A stretch of 64,000 nucleotides of DNA from Jeongeupia sp. HS-3 (GTDB taxonomy: Bacteria > Pseudomonadota > Gammaproteobacteria > Burkholderiales > Chitinibacteraceae). A program made the position numbers and the translations under genes. The notes below the pieces were generated by a model. The model did no database searches and was not told the DNA's origin. It saw only the letters and a list, made by a program, of their open reading frames with translations. Positions 52,603-64,000 of the stretch are shown here, piece after piece; position 1 is the first letter of the stretch, and each line of letters opens with the position of its first letter. The DNA lies in assembly GCF_015140455.1 (NCBI RefSeq), contig NZ_AP024094.1:1612001-1676000 (forward strand). The letters are read 5' to 3'.

Positions 52603-55600
52603 CGGTTCATCCCCGCAGTCGCGGGGAACGGATGATTGCGCACCAGCCCAAATAGCGGATGACCGGTTCATCCCCGCAGTCGCGGGGAACGGAGCACGAT
52701 GTACGCTCGACGGATCGGGACAATCGGTTCATCCCCGCAGTCGCGGGGAACGGCCGCCGATGCGCGCGCTGGGCACCTTGCTGATCGGTTCATCCCCGCA
52801 GTCGCGGGGAACGGGGCGGGGTGAGCGGGCCCGCGAAATCGAAGCCCGGTTCATCCCCGCAGTCGCGGGGAACGGCTGATCCGGCGCGATTCGATGCACG
52901 GCAAGGACGGTTCATCCCCGCAGTCGCGGGGAACGGCTGGTAGAGCCTGACGATCGGCTGATCGTCATCGGTTCATCCCCGCAGTCGCGGGGAACGGGCG
53001 GGTGAACGACAGCCGGCCGGTGATCTGCACGGTTCATCCCCGCAGTCGCGGGGAACGGGGGACGGTCTCGGTGGTCGTCAGTACGATCGCCGGTTCATCC
53101 CCGCAGTCGCGGGGAACGGTTATCCGGCACTGGTATCAAGACCGGCTATTACGGTTCATCCCCGCAGTCGCGGGGAACGGGCCAGTCGTATCGGGAGGTG
53201 AGATTGACCAAGCGGTTCATCCCCGCAGTCGCGGGGAACGGATGAAAACCATCGACGTGCTGTACGTGCCGACCGGTTCATCCCCGCAGTCGCGGGGAAC
53301 GGGCTTCAACACCGCACTGCAGCGGATCGAACACCGGTTCATCCCCGCGGTCGCGGGGAACGGTTGTAGACGGCCTTGTTGGTACCATTGAACGGCGGTT
53401 CATCCCCGCGGTCGCGGGGAACGGCGCCAAACCCCAGCAGCAGCAAGCCGATACGGCGGTTCATCCCCGCGGTCGCGGGGAACGGCAGGTGTGGCAGCAG
53501 CTCGAGCGTGCGCCGCGCGGTTCATCCCCGCGGTCGCGGGGAACGGCAGTACTCGCCCGGCCACGCGTGGCTCCAGGACGGTTCATCCCCGCGGTCGCGG
53601 GGAACGGGCAGTACTCGCCCGGCTTCGCGTGGCTCCAGTACGGTTCATCCCCGCGGTCGCGGGGAACGGAGAACGCCTCGACGGCGTCTTCGTCCTGCTG
53701 ACGGTTCATCCCCGCGGTCGCGGGGAACGGCAAAGGACTCGGCGCCGTCGATGATCGGGCGTGCGGTTCATCCCCGCGGTCGCGGGGAACGGTACGGCCA
53801 GCACGAGCATTCGCTCAACGATCTGCGGTTCATCCCCGCGGTCGCGGGGAACGGCGCCGTTGCCGTCGTCGACCAGCCGGTAGCGGCGGTTCATCCCCGC
53901 GGTCGCGGGGAACGGTTGACCGACAGTGAGGGTGACGATTTCAGGGTTCGGTTCATCCCCGCGGTCGCGGGGAACGGCGAGTGATTTCGGTGATCCGCCT
54001 GGCGATGGTCGGTTCATCCCCGCGGTCGCGGGGAACGGGCGTTGAGCTCGGCAAACGTGCCCTTGAGCGTCGGTTCATCCCCGCGGTCGCGGGGAACGGG
54101 GTCTTGGCGGTATTCAACAGCGACTCGAATGCGGTTCATCCCCGCGGTCGCGGGGAACGGTGTTTCGCGATAGACCGCCTGAAGCTGGGTGACGGTTCAT
54201 CCCCGCGGTCGCGGGGAACGGGGGACGGCGGTGATGGCACGCCTCATCGGCGCCGGTTCATCCCCGCGGTCGCGGGGAACGGGGCACCGCGGGCGGTCTT
54301 GATGGCCAACTGACCGGTTCATCCCCGCGGTCGCGGGGAACGGTTCATCCGCTCGCGCGGCGTATCGGCTAGTGTCGGTTCATCCCCGCGGTCGCGGGGA
54401 ACGGATCCGTTCGTAGGCCGACAGCCCGAGAAAATCCGGTTCATCCCCGCGGTCGCGGGGAACGGCCAGTACCAGCCGCTTTGGGTCAGATCCGCAGCGG
54501 TTCATCCCCGCGGTCGCGGGGAACGGTTCGCTGCGCTGTATGGCGAGCGGTGGCGAGCCGGTTCATCCCCGCGGTCGCGGGGAACGGGCATCCTCGGATT
54601 TGCGCTTGGCATCGGTGATCGGTTCATCCCCGCGGTCGCGGGGAACGGTGCAGACCGATATGGCAAGGACCAAGTAAATGGCGGTTCATCCCCGCGGTCG
54701 CGGGGAACGGGTGCGCGCCTCTTCGTCATCCATTCCGGCCGACGGTTCATCCCCGCGGTCGCGGGGAACGGGCGGTCAGCCAGGTTTCCGCGTCCAGCAG
54801 CGCCGGTTCATCCCCGCGGTCGCGGGGAACGGTCTCAATGCCGGCGAATGCGGCGTAACAAGAGCGGTTCATCCCCGCGGTCGCGGGGAACGGCCGATGG
54901 CCGCATGACCAAGGACAAAACGTGACGGTTCATCCCCGCGGTCGCGGGGAACGGAATACCTGGTCGACCGATGGGCCGTACAGGTGCGGTTCATCCCCGC
55001 GGTCGCGGGGAACGGATCACGTCCGGGCGAACCTGCGCCGCCCAGCGCGGTTCATCCCCGCGGTCGCGGGGAACGGTTGACGACACCGCGACTCAGCCCT
55101 GGGAAAGCCGGTTCATCCCCGCGGTCGCGGGGAACGGCGCAGCTGCGGCGTGATGTGCGGGTTCAACCGCGGTTCATCCCCGCGGTCGCGGGGAACGGGA
55201 ACTCCGTCGGTGACTGAAATTCATTGATCTGCGGTTCATCCCCGCGGTCGCGGGGAACGGTCCAAAGCGGAATCGCGGAAGTTCGCCGACAACGGTTCAT
55301 CCCCGCGGTCGCGGGGAACGGGGCAAGTTGCGACGCGGGTTTTAGCTGCGACACGGTTCATCCCCGCGGTCGCGGGGAACGGCGAAGTAATAAGCGACGC
55401 GCAATACGTCGAACCGGTTCATCCCCGCGGTCGCGGGGAACGGGCCCCGCAAGAAGGAACCGACGTAACGCTGTACCGGTTCATCCCCGCGGTCGCGGGG
55501 AACGGTACGGCGCGGTATCAAGCGTCAATGTGGGTTCACGGTTCATCCCCGCGGTCGCGGGGAACGGCGCGATTTCGTCAAAGAAGACAGGCCGCGCATC

Positions 55601-58600
55601 GGTTCATCCCCGCGGTCGCGGGGAACGGCGCAAGTTGGAATCGAAGAAGTTGCAAAAAGTCGGTTCATCCCCGCGGTCGCGGGGAACGGAGTACCGGAAC
55701 GCTGCGGCACGGTGCCCGGCGCGGTTCATCCCCGCGGTCGCGGGGAACGGTCGCAGTTCGGCTCCATCCCGAATAACTACGTCGGTTCATCCCCGCGGTC
55801 GCGGGGAACGGAGGCTGCTGCCGCCGATGCGCGCGCTGGGTACCGGTTCATCCCCGCGGTCGCGGGGAACGGTATCGTCTGATCAGGTCGGCGACGGTCA
55901 GCCCCGGTTCATCCCCGCGGTCGCGGGGAACGGGAATTGAAACGCAGACTGCTGGATACCTTCTCCCGGTTCATCCCCGCGGTCGCGGGGAACGGTGCAG
56001 GATCTGGTACCGACCGGCCCCGGTGGACGGTTCATCCCCGCGGTCGCGGGGAACGGGACCAAGACCTATCGGAGACCAGCATGAACACCCGGTTCATCCC
56101 CGCGGTCGCGGGGAACGGACAGCCCGAACGCGCTGGCGTTCGAGCTCAACCGGTTCATCCCCGCGGTCGCGGGGAACGGTGGTCGCGGCCAGCGCATTAC
56201 CTGAAATGCGACGGTTCATCCCCGCGGTCGCGGGGAACGGGTCAACACGTTCGCCATACTTGCCCCATTCGCCGGTTCATCCCCGCGGTCGCGGGGAACG
56301 GATTTGCACCTCCACCACCGGCAGCGCCGGCGCCGGTTCATCCCCGCGGTCGCGGGGAACGGGCACCACCGCCGGGCGCGGCCGGCGCGTGCGGTCGGTT
56401 CATCCCCGCGGTCGCGGGGAACGGCCCTCATAGGCGCGGAAGCGGAAGGGGCTGGCCGGTTCATCCCCGCGGTCGCGGGGAACGGTTGATTGGGCGTGCG
56501 TTCGCGGTACCTGCCTGCGGTTCATCCCCGCGGTCGCGGGGAACGGCTCCTCGAGGCGCAAGCGCAACGCCTCAACGGCGGTTCATCCCCGCGGTCGCGG
56601 GGAACGGCGACGTCGAGGCCAGCAATGCCCGGATCGACGCGGTTCATCCCCGCGGTCGCGGGGAACGGGAGACCAGCCCGGCGCAGACCCGCGCCGAAGC
56701 CGGTTCATCCCCGCGGTCGCGGGGAACGGGGTGCGCTCTTCGGCAAGGCCGACCGGGTCGCCGGTTCATCCCCGCGGTCGCGGGGAACGGCAGGTGTGGC
56801 AGCAGCTCGAACGTGCGCCGCGCGGTTCATCCCCGCGGTCGCGGGGAACGGTGTCGCTTCTGGTGTGCATTGCACGTTGATAACGGTTCATCCCCGCGGT
56901 CGCGGGGAACGGAACTTTGCTGGCGCTAACTTTGCTGGCGCTAACCGGTTCATCCCCGCGGTCGCGGGGAACGGTAACCGAAGCTGACCCGTACGCGTTC
57001 ATTGACCGGTTCATCCCCGCGGTCGCGGGGAACGGGGCCAGTACGCAACGGCGATCCAGCTCACCGACGGTTCATCCCCGCGGTCGCGGGGAACGGAGCG
57101 CGGATTCGAGTAAACCGTATGCCTCAGCCGGTTCATCCCCGCGGTCGCGGGGAACGGGTGTCCTGTTTTCGGAATAGCAAACGATTTTCCGGTTCATCCC
57201 CGCGGTCGCGGGGAACGGGAAAACGGCATTCGTTACCAGTATGATCCTAACGGTTCATCCCCGCGGTCGCGGGGAACGGATTGACGGTTTGCGCAATAAA
57301 TTGAATGAAGTGCGGTTCATCCCCGCGGTCGCGGGGAACGGTGGGGCCGATCAGAACGTACTAGGTTAGTTGCCGGTTCATCCCCGCGGTCGCGGGGAAC
57401 GGCAAAGCCAACAGCGGAAGCTGCATGCCTCCCGCGGTTCATCCCCGCGGTCGCGGGGAACGGTTCAGGACACCTCAGCAGGTCGCGTGCGGTTTCGGTT
57501 CATCCCCGCGGTCGCGGGGAACGGTCATCAAACATCATGGCGGCGGCTTCCCATGACGGTTCATCCCCGCGGTCGCGGGGAACGGAGTCTCCCACTCTTC
57601 AAACTGCGGGAATCTAGCGGTTCATCCCCGCGGTCGCGGGGAACGGGATGCGGCCCTTCTAACAGCCCTATCCGGTGACGGTTCATCCCCGCGGTCGCGG
57701 GGAACGGCGCGACGCATCGGCAACGACGGTGTCGCGGATCGGTTCATCCCCGCGGTCGCGGGGAACGGGCCCCAGGCAGCGACGCCCAGCGCGAGCGGCA
57801 CGGTTCATCCCCGCGGTCGCGGGGAACGGGTTGTAATCCGGTTTGTCGAGCCACTCGATAGCGGTTCATCCCCGCGGTCGCGGGGAACGGGCCATAGCAA
57901 AGGATGTGAGCATCTTCGTATCCGGTTCATCCCCGCGGTCGCGGGGAACGGATCCGAAAGAACTGCATATGCTCATGCGAAATCGGTTCATCCCCGCGGT
58001 CGCGGGGAACGGTGGCAAAGCCTGATGCAAAAGCCGATATTGATCGGTTCATCCCCGCGGTCGCGGGGAACGGTGGTCGCGGCCAGCGCATTACCTGAAA
58101 TGCGACGGTTCATCCCCGCGGTCGCGGGGAACGGTGCTGCACGCCACGCGCAGTGAGCGTCAGCACCGGTTCATCCCCGCGGTCGCGGGGAACGGCTCAC
58201 ACATATCGGATGGTTGATATCAGTCAACGGTTCATCCCCGCGGTCGCGGGGAACGGTCTGCAAATGCCCTTTGCAGCGGCTATGCAAACCGGTTCATCCC
58301 CGCGGTCGCGGGGAACGGCTCGTCGCTGTTCATGTACAAATACTTGTTCACGGTTCATCCCCGCGGTCGCGGGGAACGGGTTATTGGTCTTCACAATGGT
58401 AAAGCCTGCAACGGTTCATCCCCGCGGTCGCGGGGAACGGGACTGCACATCGTCAGCGGACAGCACGCTGCCCGGTTCATCCCCGCGGTCGCGGGGAACG
58501 GCGACAGCCAGGCACCGACATGGGCGAGCAAGCCGGTTCATCCCCGCGGTCGCGGGGAACGGGACAATTTCGACCGATTTGTTCAAGTCGATTTCGGTTC

Positions 58601-59479
58601 ATCCCCGCGGTCGCGGGGAACGGGATTTGCTTGTCGCCAAGGCGCACGACCTTTTCGGTTCATCCCCGCGGTCGCGGGGAACGGTGACCACCGCAGCCCT
58701 CGCAGAGCAGGTAGACCGGTTCATCCCCGCGGTCGCGGGGAACGGGCATTTGCATCGTCGGCAGGTGGTGCTTTTGTCGGTTCATCCCCGCGGTCGCGGG
58801 GAACGGGGCCAGCGTCTTGGGCGTGCCGCTGGTCGAGTCCGGTTCATCCCCGCGGTCGCGGGGAACGGGCAATGTCGCCATGACGAATATCGTCAAGCGC
58901 CGGTTCATCCCCGCGGTCGCGGGGAACGGGGCGTGCAGGCTCTCGAGCGAGAGCAGGCTGACGGTTCATCCCCGCGGTCGCGGGGAACGGTTGTACACGG
59001 CCTTATTGGTGCCGCTGTAGACCGGTTCATCCCCGCGGTCGCGGGGAACGGACTGGGCGGGGCTTGTTGACTTAGCGGCGGCTAAGGTTCATCCCCGCGG
59101 TCGCGGGGAACGGTCGATACCACCGAACGCCGGCAGGCTATTGGTCGGTTCATCCCCGCGGTCGCGGGGAACGGTCCTACCACAGCATTGGCCCCGCAGA
59201 GGAACGCGGTTCATCCCCGCGGTCGCGGGGAACGGAGGTTGATCTGTCCAATCAGCTCCGCAACAGCCGGTTCATCCCCGCGGTCGCGGGGAACGGGGGT
59301 TGCCGGTCGGCCAGGCGGTCAGCGCGAGCGGTTCATCCCCGCGGTCGCGGGGAACGGCCAAATTCGGCGTTGATGGTATCGGCCTGCGACGGTTCATCCC
59401 CGCGGTCGCGGGGAACGGGCGTGCGAATTGTCCGATGCGCTGCGCTACGACGGTTCATCCCCGCGGTCGCGGGGAACGG
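52603..59479 (-). CRISPR. Type I-E CRISPR array, 113 repeats/112 spacers
   Basis: Repeats are 29 bp, beginning CGGTTCATCCCCGC and ending CGCGGGGAACGG on the plus strand. Spacers are 32 nt with a minority of 33. Direct counting of every repeat start gives 113, the first at 52603 and the last at 59451. The orientation (reverse complement starts CCGTTCCCCGCG, as in E. coli GTGTTCCCCGCG) and the cas genes to the right put the leader at the right end and transcription leftwards. Repeats 1-12 (left, oldest) read GCAGTCGC; repeats 13-113 read GCGGTCGC. Repeat 107 (59085) has A instead of C at its first base. Confidence 0.98.
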
Positions 59480-59592
59480 ACTAAAAATAACTCTTTGAAC
59501 CATATAGGCTATTTCACACCCAGAAATTCTACCAAACTTTCAGGATGCCTTACAGCTTCTTCTTTTGTTAAAGAACGCCACCATCAGCACGA
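59480..59592 (-). promoter_or_regulatory. CRISPR leader
   Basis: 113 bp of AT-rich sequence between the newest repeat and the cas2 stop, in the position of a type I-E leader. It should contain the crRNA promoter and the integration-host-factor-bent acquisition site; I could not identify an IHF site by eye. Confidence 0.7.
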
Positions 59593-60774
<1,182 letters not shown>

Positions 60775-60775
<1 letters not shown>

Positions 60776-61440
60776 CAGGCGATCCGCTTGACCAGCAGCA
60801 AGCCGCAGCCAAAGGCCTTGGCATGGCCGACTCCGTGCAGCATCGCCTGCTGCAGTTTGCCGGCATCAATCACGCGCGCCATCCCTTGATAATCGACCGA
60901 CGAAAAGCGGATGTTCCTCCCCTTACTGCCCAGACGATGCTGGGTGTAACTGCTGGCCAGCACTGACGCCGCCTCGATCTCCAGCCCCCAGCTAGCGGCG
61001 CGCGAGACCAGCCACTTTGCCGCCGCAGCATCCATCGCCGCTTGCGCGAGCGCGGCGTTCTGGGCGCCCTGCTTGGCGTGCATCAGCACATCATGGCGCT
61101 GGCTGCGCTTCGTGCCTTCCTTGTGGATCGCCACCGTCGGGTTGGCGCGCAAATCGAAACGCAACCACTCGCCCTCGACCAAGCGAGGATTGAAGGGTTT
61201 AGCGTCGACAGCCAGGCATCCCGGCAACGCTTGCGGCTCGCGCTGCGACACCACGTAATACACGATCTGACCATCGTCGCTACGCTCTGCGCGAAAAGCA
61301 AAATCACGCGGCGACGCATCGCCCGGGAATAACTGCCAAACCAGCGCATGATCGCGATACGCATCCCCCGCCTGTGCTGCGCTTAACTGTTGTCGATCCA
61401 ACCCGCGTGGATTGACCCGAACTCGGGAAAAATAGCTCAT
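60775..61440 (-). CDS. cas6e: crRNA endoribonuclease Cas6e (CasE)
   Basis: 221 residues. It begins MSYFSRVRVNPRGL, with a candidate catalytic His near residue 31 (DHALVWQLFPGD). The glycine-rich C-terminal motif is GVGHAKAFGCGLLLV. It cuts the repeat hairpin to give mature crRNA and stays in Cascade. It overlaps cas5e by 4 nt. Confidence 0.96.
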
Positions 61441-62183
61441 AGCCCCTCCTCGGCCAGATGGACCAGTTCATTGCGCGGCGCAAACTGCCAGCGCCGCCGC
61501 GAGATCGGTTGATCGTGGCGCACTTGCGTCATGGTCACCGGCATGCCGGCCTCCATGCCTTGATCCCAAAAATAACGCGCGGCACGATCTATTTTCAGCC
61601 GCCGTGACGCCCTAGCCCCTTCGATACCGGGCAGCAACAGCGCAGCATCGACGCCATCCAGCGCGGCTTTCAGATCAGGCGAGGCCACCACGGTAGCCGC
61701 AAGCGGCGCAGCCAGCGGACATGATTTTCGGCCAAGATAGAGCGGAAAATGCGGTCGATCCAGCGCACCGGCCAACTCAGCCAGGCCATGCGGTGCATCG
61801 GGCAAGGCCTCGACCGCGATGATGGCGAGACTATCGACCCGATATTCACGCGCCGATAACAGCGGCGCCCTCAATTTAGCGGGATCGGCCAGCTCTTGGC
61901 GGCGAGTGCGGTACGTCACCTTTTTCTGCCGCCCCGGCGCTTGCACCGTGTGGTAATCACGCAGTGGCATGCCCGTTGCCGCCAGCTTCACACCAAAGCG
62001 ATAAGCAGTCGCCAACGCGGCCTGCGCGGCATCGTCATCGCGGCGTATGCCCAGCGCCGCGGCTAACAAGCCAATCAGCGCCGAGCGCGAGGGCTGCGCG
62101 GCCGAATGCCGCGACTCGCCCACCGCGATTTCTCCCCAACTGGCCATCGGCCCGTAGAGGCGAAACACCAGATAGTCGCTCAT
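61437..62183 (-). CDS. cas5e: Cascade subunit Cas5e (CasD)
   Basis: 248 residues starting MSDYLVFRLYGPMASWGEIA, the Cas5e N-terminal RAMP strand. TGMPLRDYHTVQAPG and HFPLYLGRKSCPLAAPL are typical. It caps the 5' handle of the crRNA. The ATG at 62183 lies 4 bp after the cas7e stop. Confidence 0.96.
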   Translation of the reverse strand: MSDYLVFRLYGPMASWGEIAVGESRHSAAQPSRSALIGLLAAALGIRRDDDAAQAALATAYRFGVKLAATGMPLRDYHTVQAPGRQKKVTYRTRRQELADPAKLRAPLLSAREYRVDSLAIIAVEALPDAPHGLAELAGALDRPHFPLYLGRKSCPLAAPLAATVVASPDLKAALDGVDAALLLPGIEGARASRRLKIDRAARYFWDQGMEAGMPVTMTQVRHDQPISRRRWQFAPRNELVHLAEEGL

Positions 62184-62187
62184 CGCC

Positions 62188-63222
62188 TCACTCCGCCGCG
62201 ACGAAATCAATCAGCTCGGCAACGCTACCCTTGCCAGCAAACACATCGACGTCGTAGCTCGCGTCGGCGCAGGCGCCATAGACCTTGTCCATATTTGTAC
62301 GCACCGTTTCCAGCTCGGCCACGGCACTGCGGCCATAGTCGTTGCCCGACACCGGCTTCAAGAAGGCCAGCGACAGCGAGCGTGGCTGGCGGCTGCCTTT
62401 TTCGGCCAAGGCGTAATGCGCATAAGCGCGGCTGGCAAAGCTGTTTTGCTTGCCCGACGGGCCGACGGTCAGCGCGGCTTCGACCAGCGCTTTGAGCGCC
62501 TTTGCGGTCAAGGCCTTGTCGCCACCCAAGTTGCGTTCCAACTGATCGCGATCAATGCACACGTACTGATAGAACACCGCAGCGGCAAAACCAGACTCAC
62601 CGATGTGCGCGGCACCGGCATCGTCCTGATTTAGATCATCAACAGCGGTGAAATAGTCATCCTCGATCACCGACGCATGCACGCCGAGGGCGTGCGCCAC
62701 CTGCACCGCGGCCTCGCCGTTGAACTCGGTCTTGGCCGCCAACATCCGGCCAAACATGGCGATATCGACCGCGTGCTGGGTATGCAGCAAAGCATCGAGC
62801 TCTGCCTTGCTCGGCTCGCGTTTTTCAGCGGCCAGCGTCGCCACCAGCGCGTCCAGGGTTGCGCGCTCTTCCGGCGCCACGTGCACCAGTTGCTCGATTT
62901 CCAGCGGATTGTCTTTCTTCACTGCGCCGTAAACGCCGGCGACTTTCGATGCCCAATCCTTGGCATTTTTATCCGATACACCGGCCGCAAGCAGCGCGTC
63001 GAACACATCGCGCCCCAGCCGCTTGGTACGCGTGCCGATGGTGCCGGCCAGTTGCTGCTGAAACACTTCGGATATGCGCCATGCACGCTTCAAACTCTGC
63101 GACGACACGCGCAGCCGCTCGGCACCACCCATACGGGCAGTTTTGGGCCGGCCCAGATCATCACGGTTCAGGTTGGCCGGCGGGTAGGAAATCAGCAGGT
63201 GCAACTGGATATAGCGGGTCAT
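62188..63222 (-). CDS. cas7e: Cascade backbone subunit Cas7e (CasC/Cse4)
   Basis: 344 residues. It begins MTRYIQLHLLISYPPANLNR, with KTARMGGAERLRVSSQSLKR, QHAVDIAMFGRMLA and VGPSGKQNSFASRA, all Cas7e hallmarks. Six copies form the Cascade backbone along the spacer. The preceding 69-bp gap after cse2 contains no gene. Confidence 0.97.
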   Translation of the reverse strand: MTRYIQLHLLISYPPANLNRDDLGRPKTARMGGAERLRVSSQSLKRAWRISEVFQQQLAGTIGTRTKRLGRDVFDALLAAGVSDKNAKDWASKVAGVYGAVKKDNPLEIEQLVHVAPEERATLDALVATLAAEKREPSKAELDALLHTQHAVDIAMFGRMLAAKTEFNGEAAVQVAHALGVHASVIEDDYFTAVDDLNQDDAGAAHIGESGFAAAVFYQYVCIDRDQLERNLGGDKALTAKALKALVEAALTVGPSGKQNSFASRAYAHYALAEKGSRQPRSLSLAFLKPVSGNDYGRSAVAELETVRTNMDKVYGACADASYDVDVFAGKGSVAELIDFVAAE

Positions 63223-63291
63223 TGTTTTGCCTTGTTTTCAGTCAGTCGATTTAAGCGGGTTGATTCGGATGGGTTGAGCCGGCGGCGCGAT

Positions 63292-63876
63292 TTACTTCAG
63301 CGCCGCGCCGTAATAATCGGTCGCCCAGCGCACTTTCAAGCGTTTGGCCGGCGCCTGCTCATGGCCATCGCGGTATTCCCATATCCACGCGAGCAGGTCG
63401 TCGGCCAGCGCCACCACATCGACCGCCGCGTCAGCCAACTTCACCGCCCCGATCGCCTGACGGTAGAAATCGGCCTCGTTGTCGCAGGTCTGCAAGCGCT
63501 GAAAACGCAGCTCGCTCATCAACGGCTGGCCGCTCTCGCCCTTTGCCCCCAGGAAGGCGGCGAAGCTGGCGCCGGTTTTGATGTCGGTTTTCACATGCGC
63601 CAGCACGCCGGCCACCAGCGCCAATGCCGATGGATCTTCTGCAAGCAGCGGAAAACGGTGGTCCGGATCTGGCTTGCCGAGCAGTTGATACAGCCGCTGA
63701 AACGCCGATTGCAGCAACACCTCGCCGGACTCGGCGCAGCGGCGCAGCAAGGCGCGATCGGCGCGGGTAAACATCGCAAACGGCCCGCCTTTGGGAGCGT
63801 CTTCCTGCGGTTGCAGGCTGGTCCACCACTGCCGGATCAGCTCGGCCTGATAGTCATCAAGATACTGCCGTTTCAT
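63292..63876 (-). CDS. cse2: Cascade small subunit Cse2 (Cas11e/CasB)
   Basis: 194 residues, somewhat longer than E. coli CasB (160). A helical Cse2 pattern is visible (WWTSLQPQEDAPKGGPFAMF, RADRALLRRCAESGEVLLQS, LRFQRLQTCDN). It stabilises the target strand in Cascade. The ATG at 63876 is preceded by GGAGG and overlaps the cse1 stop (ATGA). Confidence 0.95.
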   Translation of the reverse strand: MKRQYLDDYQAELIRQWWTSLQPQEDAPKGGPFAMFTRADRALLRRCAESGEVLLQSAFQRLYQLLGKPDPDHRFPLLAEDPSALALVAGVLAHVKTDIKTGASFAAFLGAKGESGQPLMSELRFQRLQTCDNEADFYRQAIGAVKLADAAVDVVALADDLLAWIWEYRDGHEQAPAKRLKVRWATDYYGAALK

Positions 63877-64000
63877 GCGCCCTCCTTCTGTAAGGCTTCG
63901 ACGTCTTTGACGATCTGCCACATCGATTTCATCGGCTTGGCGGCGTTGAGCCACTTGCCAAGTTCAGTACGCGCCTGCACCACGCGTTTCATGTCCATGT
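63873..64000 (-). CDS. cse1: Cascade large subunit Cse1 (Cas8e), C-terminal end only
   Basis: The last 41 codons of a gene entering from the right edge, ending KDVEALQKEGA at a TGA that overlaps cse2 by 4 nt. Position directly upstream of cse2 and the helical composition identify Cas8e, the PAM-recognising subunit. Cas3 should lie further right. Confidence 0.85.
   Translation of the reverse strand, partial: MDMKRVVQARTELGKWLNAAKPMKSMWQIVKDVEALQKEGA

Noticed and set aside
53002-59400. Long open frames full of RGRGER/GSSPRSRGT/RFIPAVAGNG repeats
   Set aside because: They are translations of CRISPR repeats and spacers, with a 61-bp period that shifts frame; not proteins.

Overview
The window is high-GC DNA from a proteobacterial chromosome, most likely a betaproteobacterium of the Neisseriales type. 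That placement is inferred from gene content and style (zapE, rlmJ, ycgR, srkA, an AscD-like 2Fe-2S reductase, DUF2325, type I-E CRISPR-Cas); no marker gene fixes the species. It divides into three parts.

1-29.5 kb is ordinary core chromosome. It holds a mechanosensitive channel, redox and envelope-stress genes (quinone oxidoreductase, 2-Cys peroxiredoxin, FadH, a DegQ-like protease), a QseBC-like two-component pair, a ClC channel, rlmJ, a compact molybdate uptake operon (modA, stand-alone di-Mop protein, modB, modC), a MazG-like pyrophosphatase coupled to bioD, a SCO protein, YcgR, and a zinc-type ABC importer operon that begins with an unannotated 48-residue membrane protein. Oddities are a TonB-S41 fusion lacking the catalytic Ser/Lys, a low-GC lipoprotein gene and a Fur-box-like site.

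29.4-51.6 kb is a genomic island of about 22 kb inserted in the 3' half of a tRNA-Thr(TGT) gene. The intact tRNA is at 29429-29504, and a 98-bp imperfect direct repeat of its 3' half plus its terminator recurs exactly 22,080 bp later at 51538-51635. The island carries DUF3987 and AlpA genes typical of P4-like/ICE-like islands but no tyrosine integrase. It also carries two almost identical IS3-family copies in the same orientation 15.5 kb apart, the first of which splits a MORN-repeat (YwqK-like) gene. Between them lies a dense defence and mobility block: a 1,670-residue single-polypeptide (type ISP-like) restriction-modification enzyme translationally coupled to an AAA ATPase and a small partner; a serine recombinase coupled to two ParB/RepB-like proteins; and a NERD-nuclease/UvrD-helicase fusion. 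To the right are a HipA/YjjJ-like kinase toxin preceded by three 12-bp direct repeats, and a damaged HTH gene.

51.7-64 kb holds an IS5-family (IS427-like) element with TA target duplication, then a very large type I-E CRISPR array (113 repeats, 112 spacers by direct count), its leader, and cas2, cas1, cas6e, cas5e, cas7e, cse2 and the 3' end of cse1. All cas genes are on the minus strand, and the leader is at the right end next to cas2. The leader-distal first 12 repeats carry one diagnostic base that differs from all later repeats. One spacer is present twice exactly and several others are near duplicates or overlapping, so the same targets were sampled repeatedly. The most promising candidates for an undescribed system are the restriction enzyme-ATPase-partner operon and the recombinase-ParB-ParB operon.
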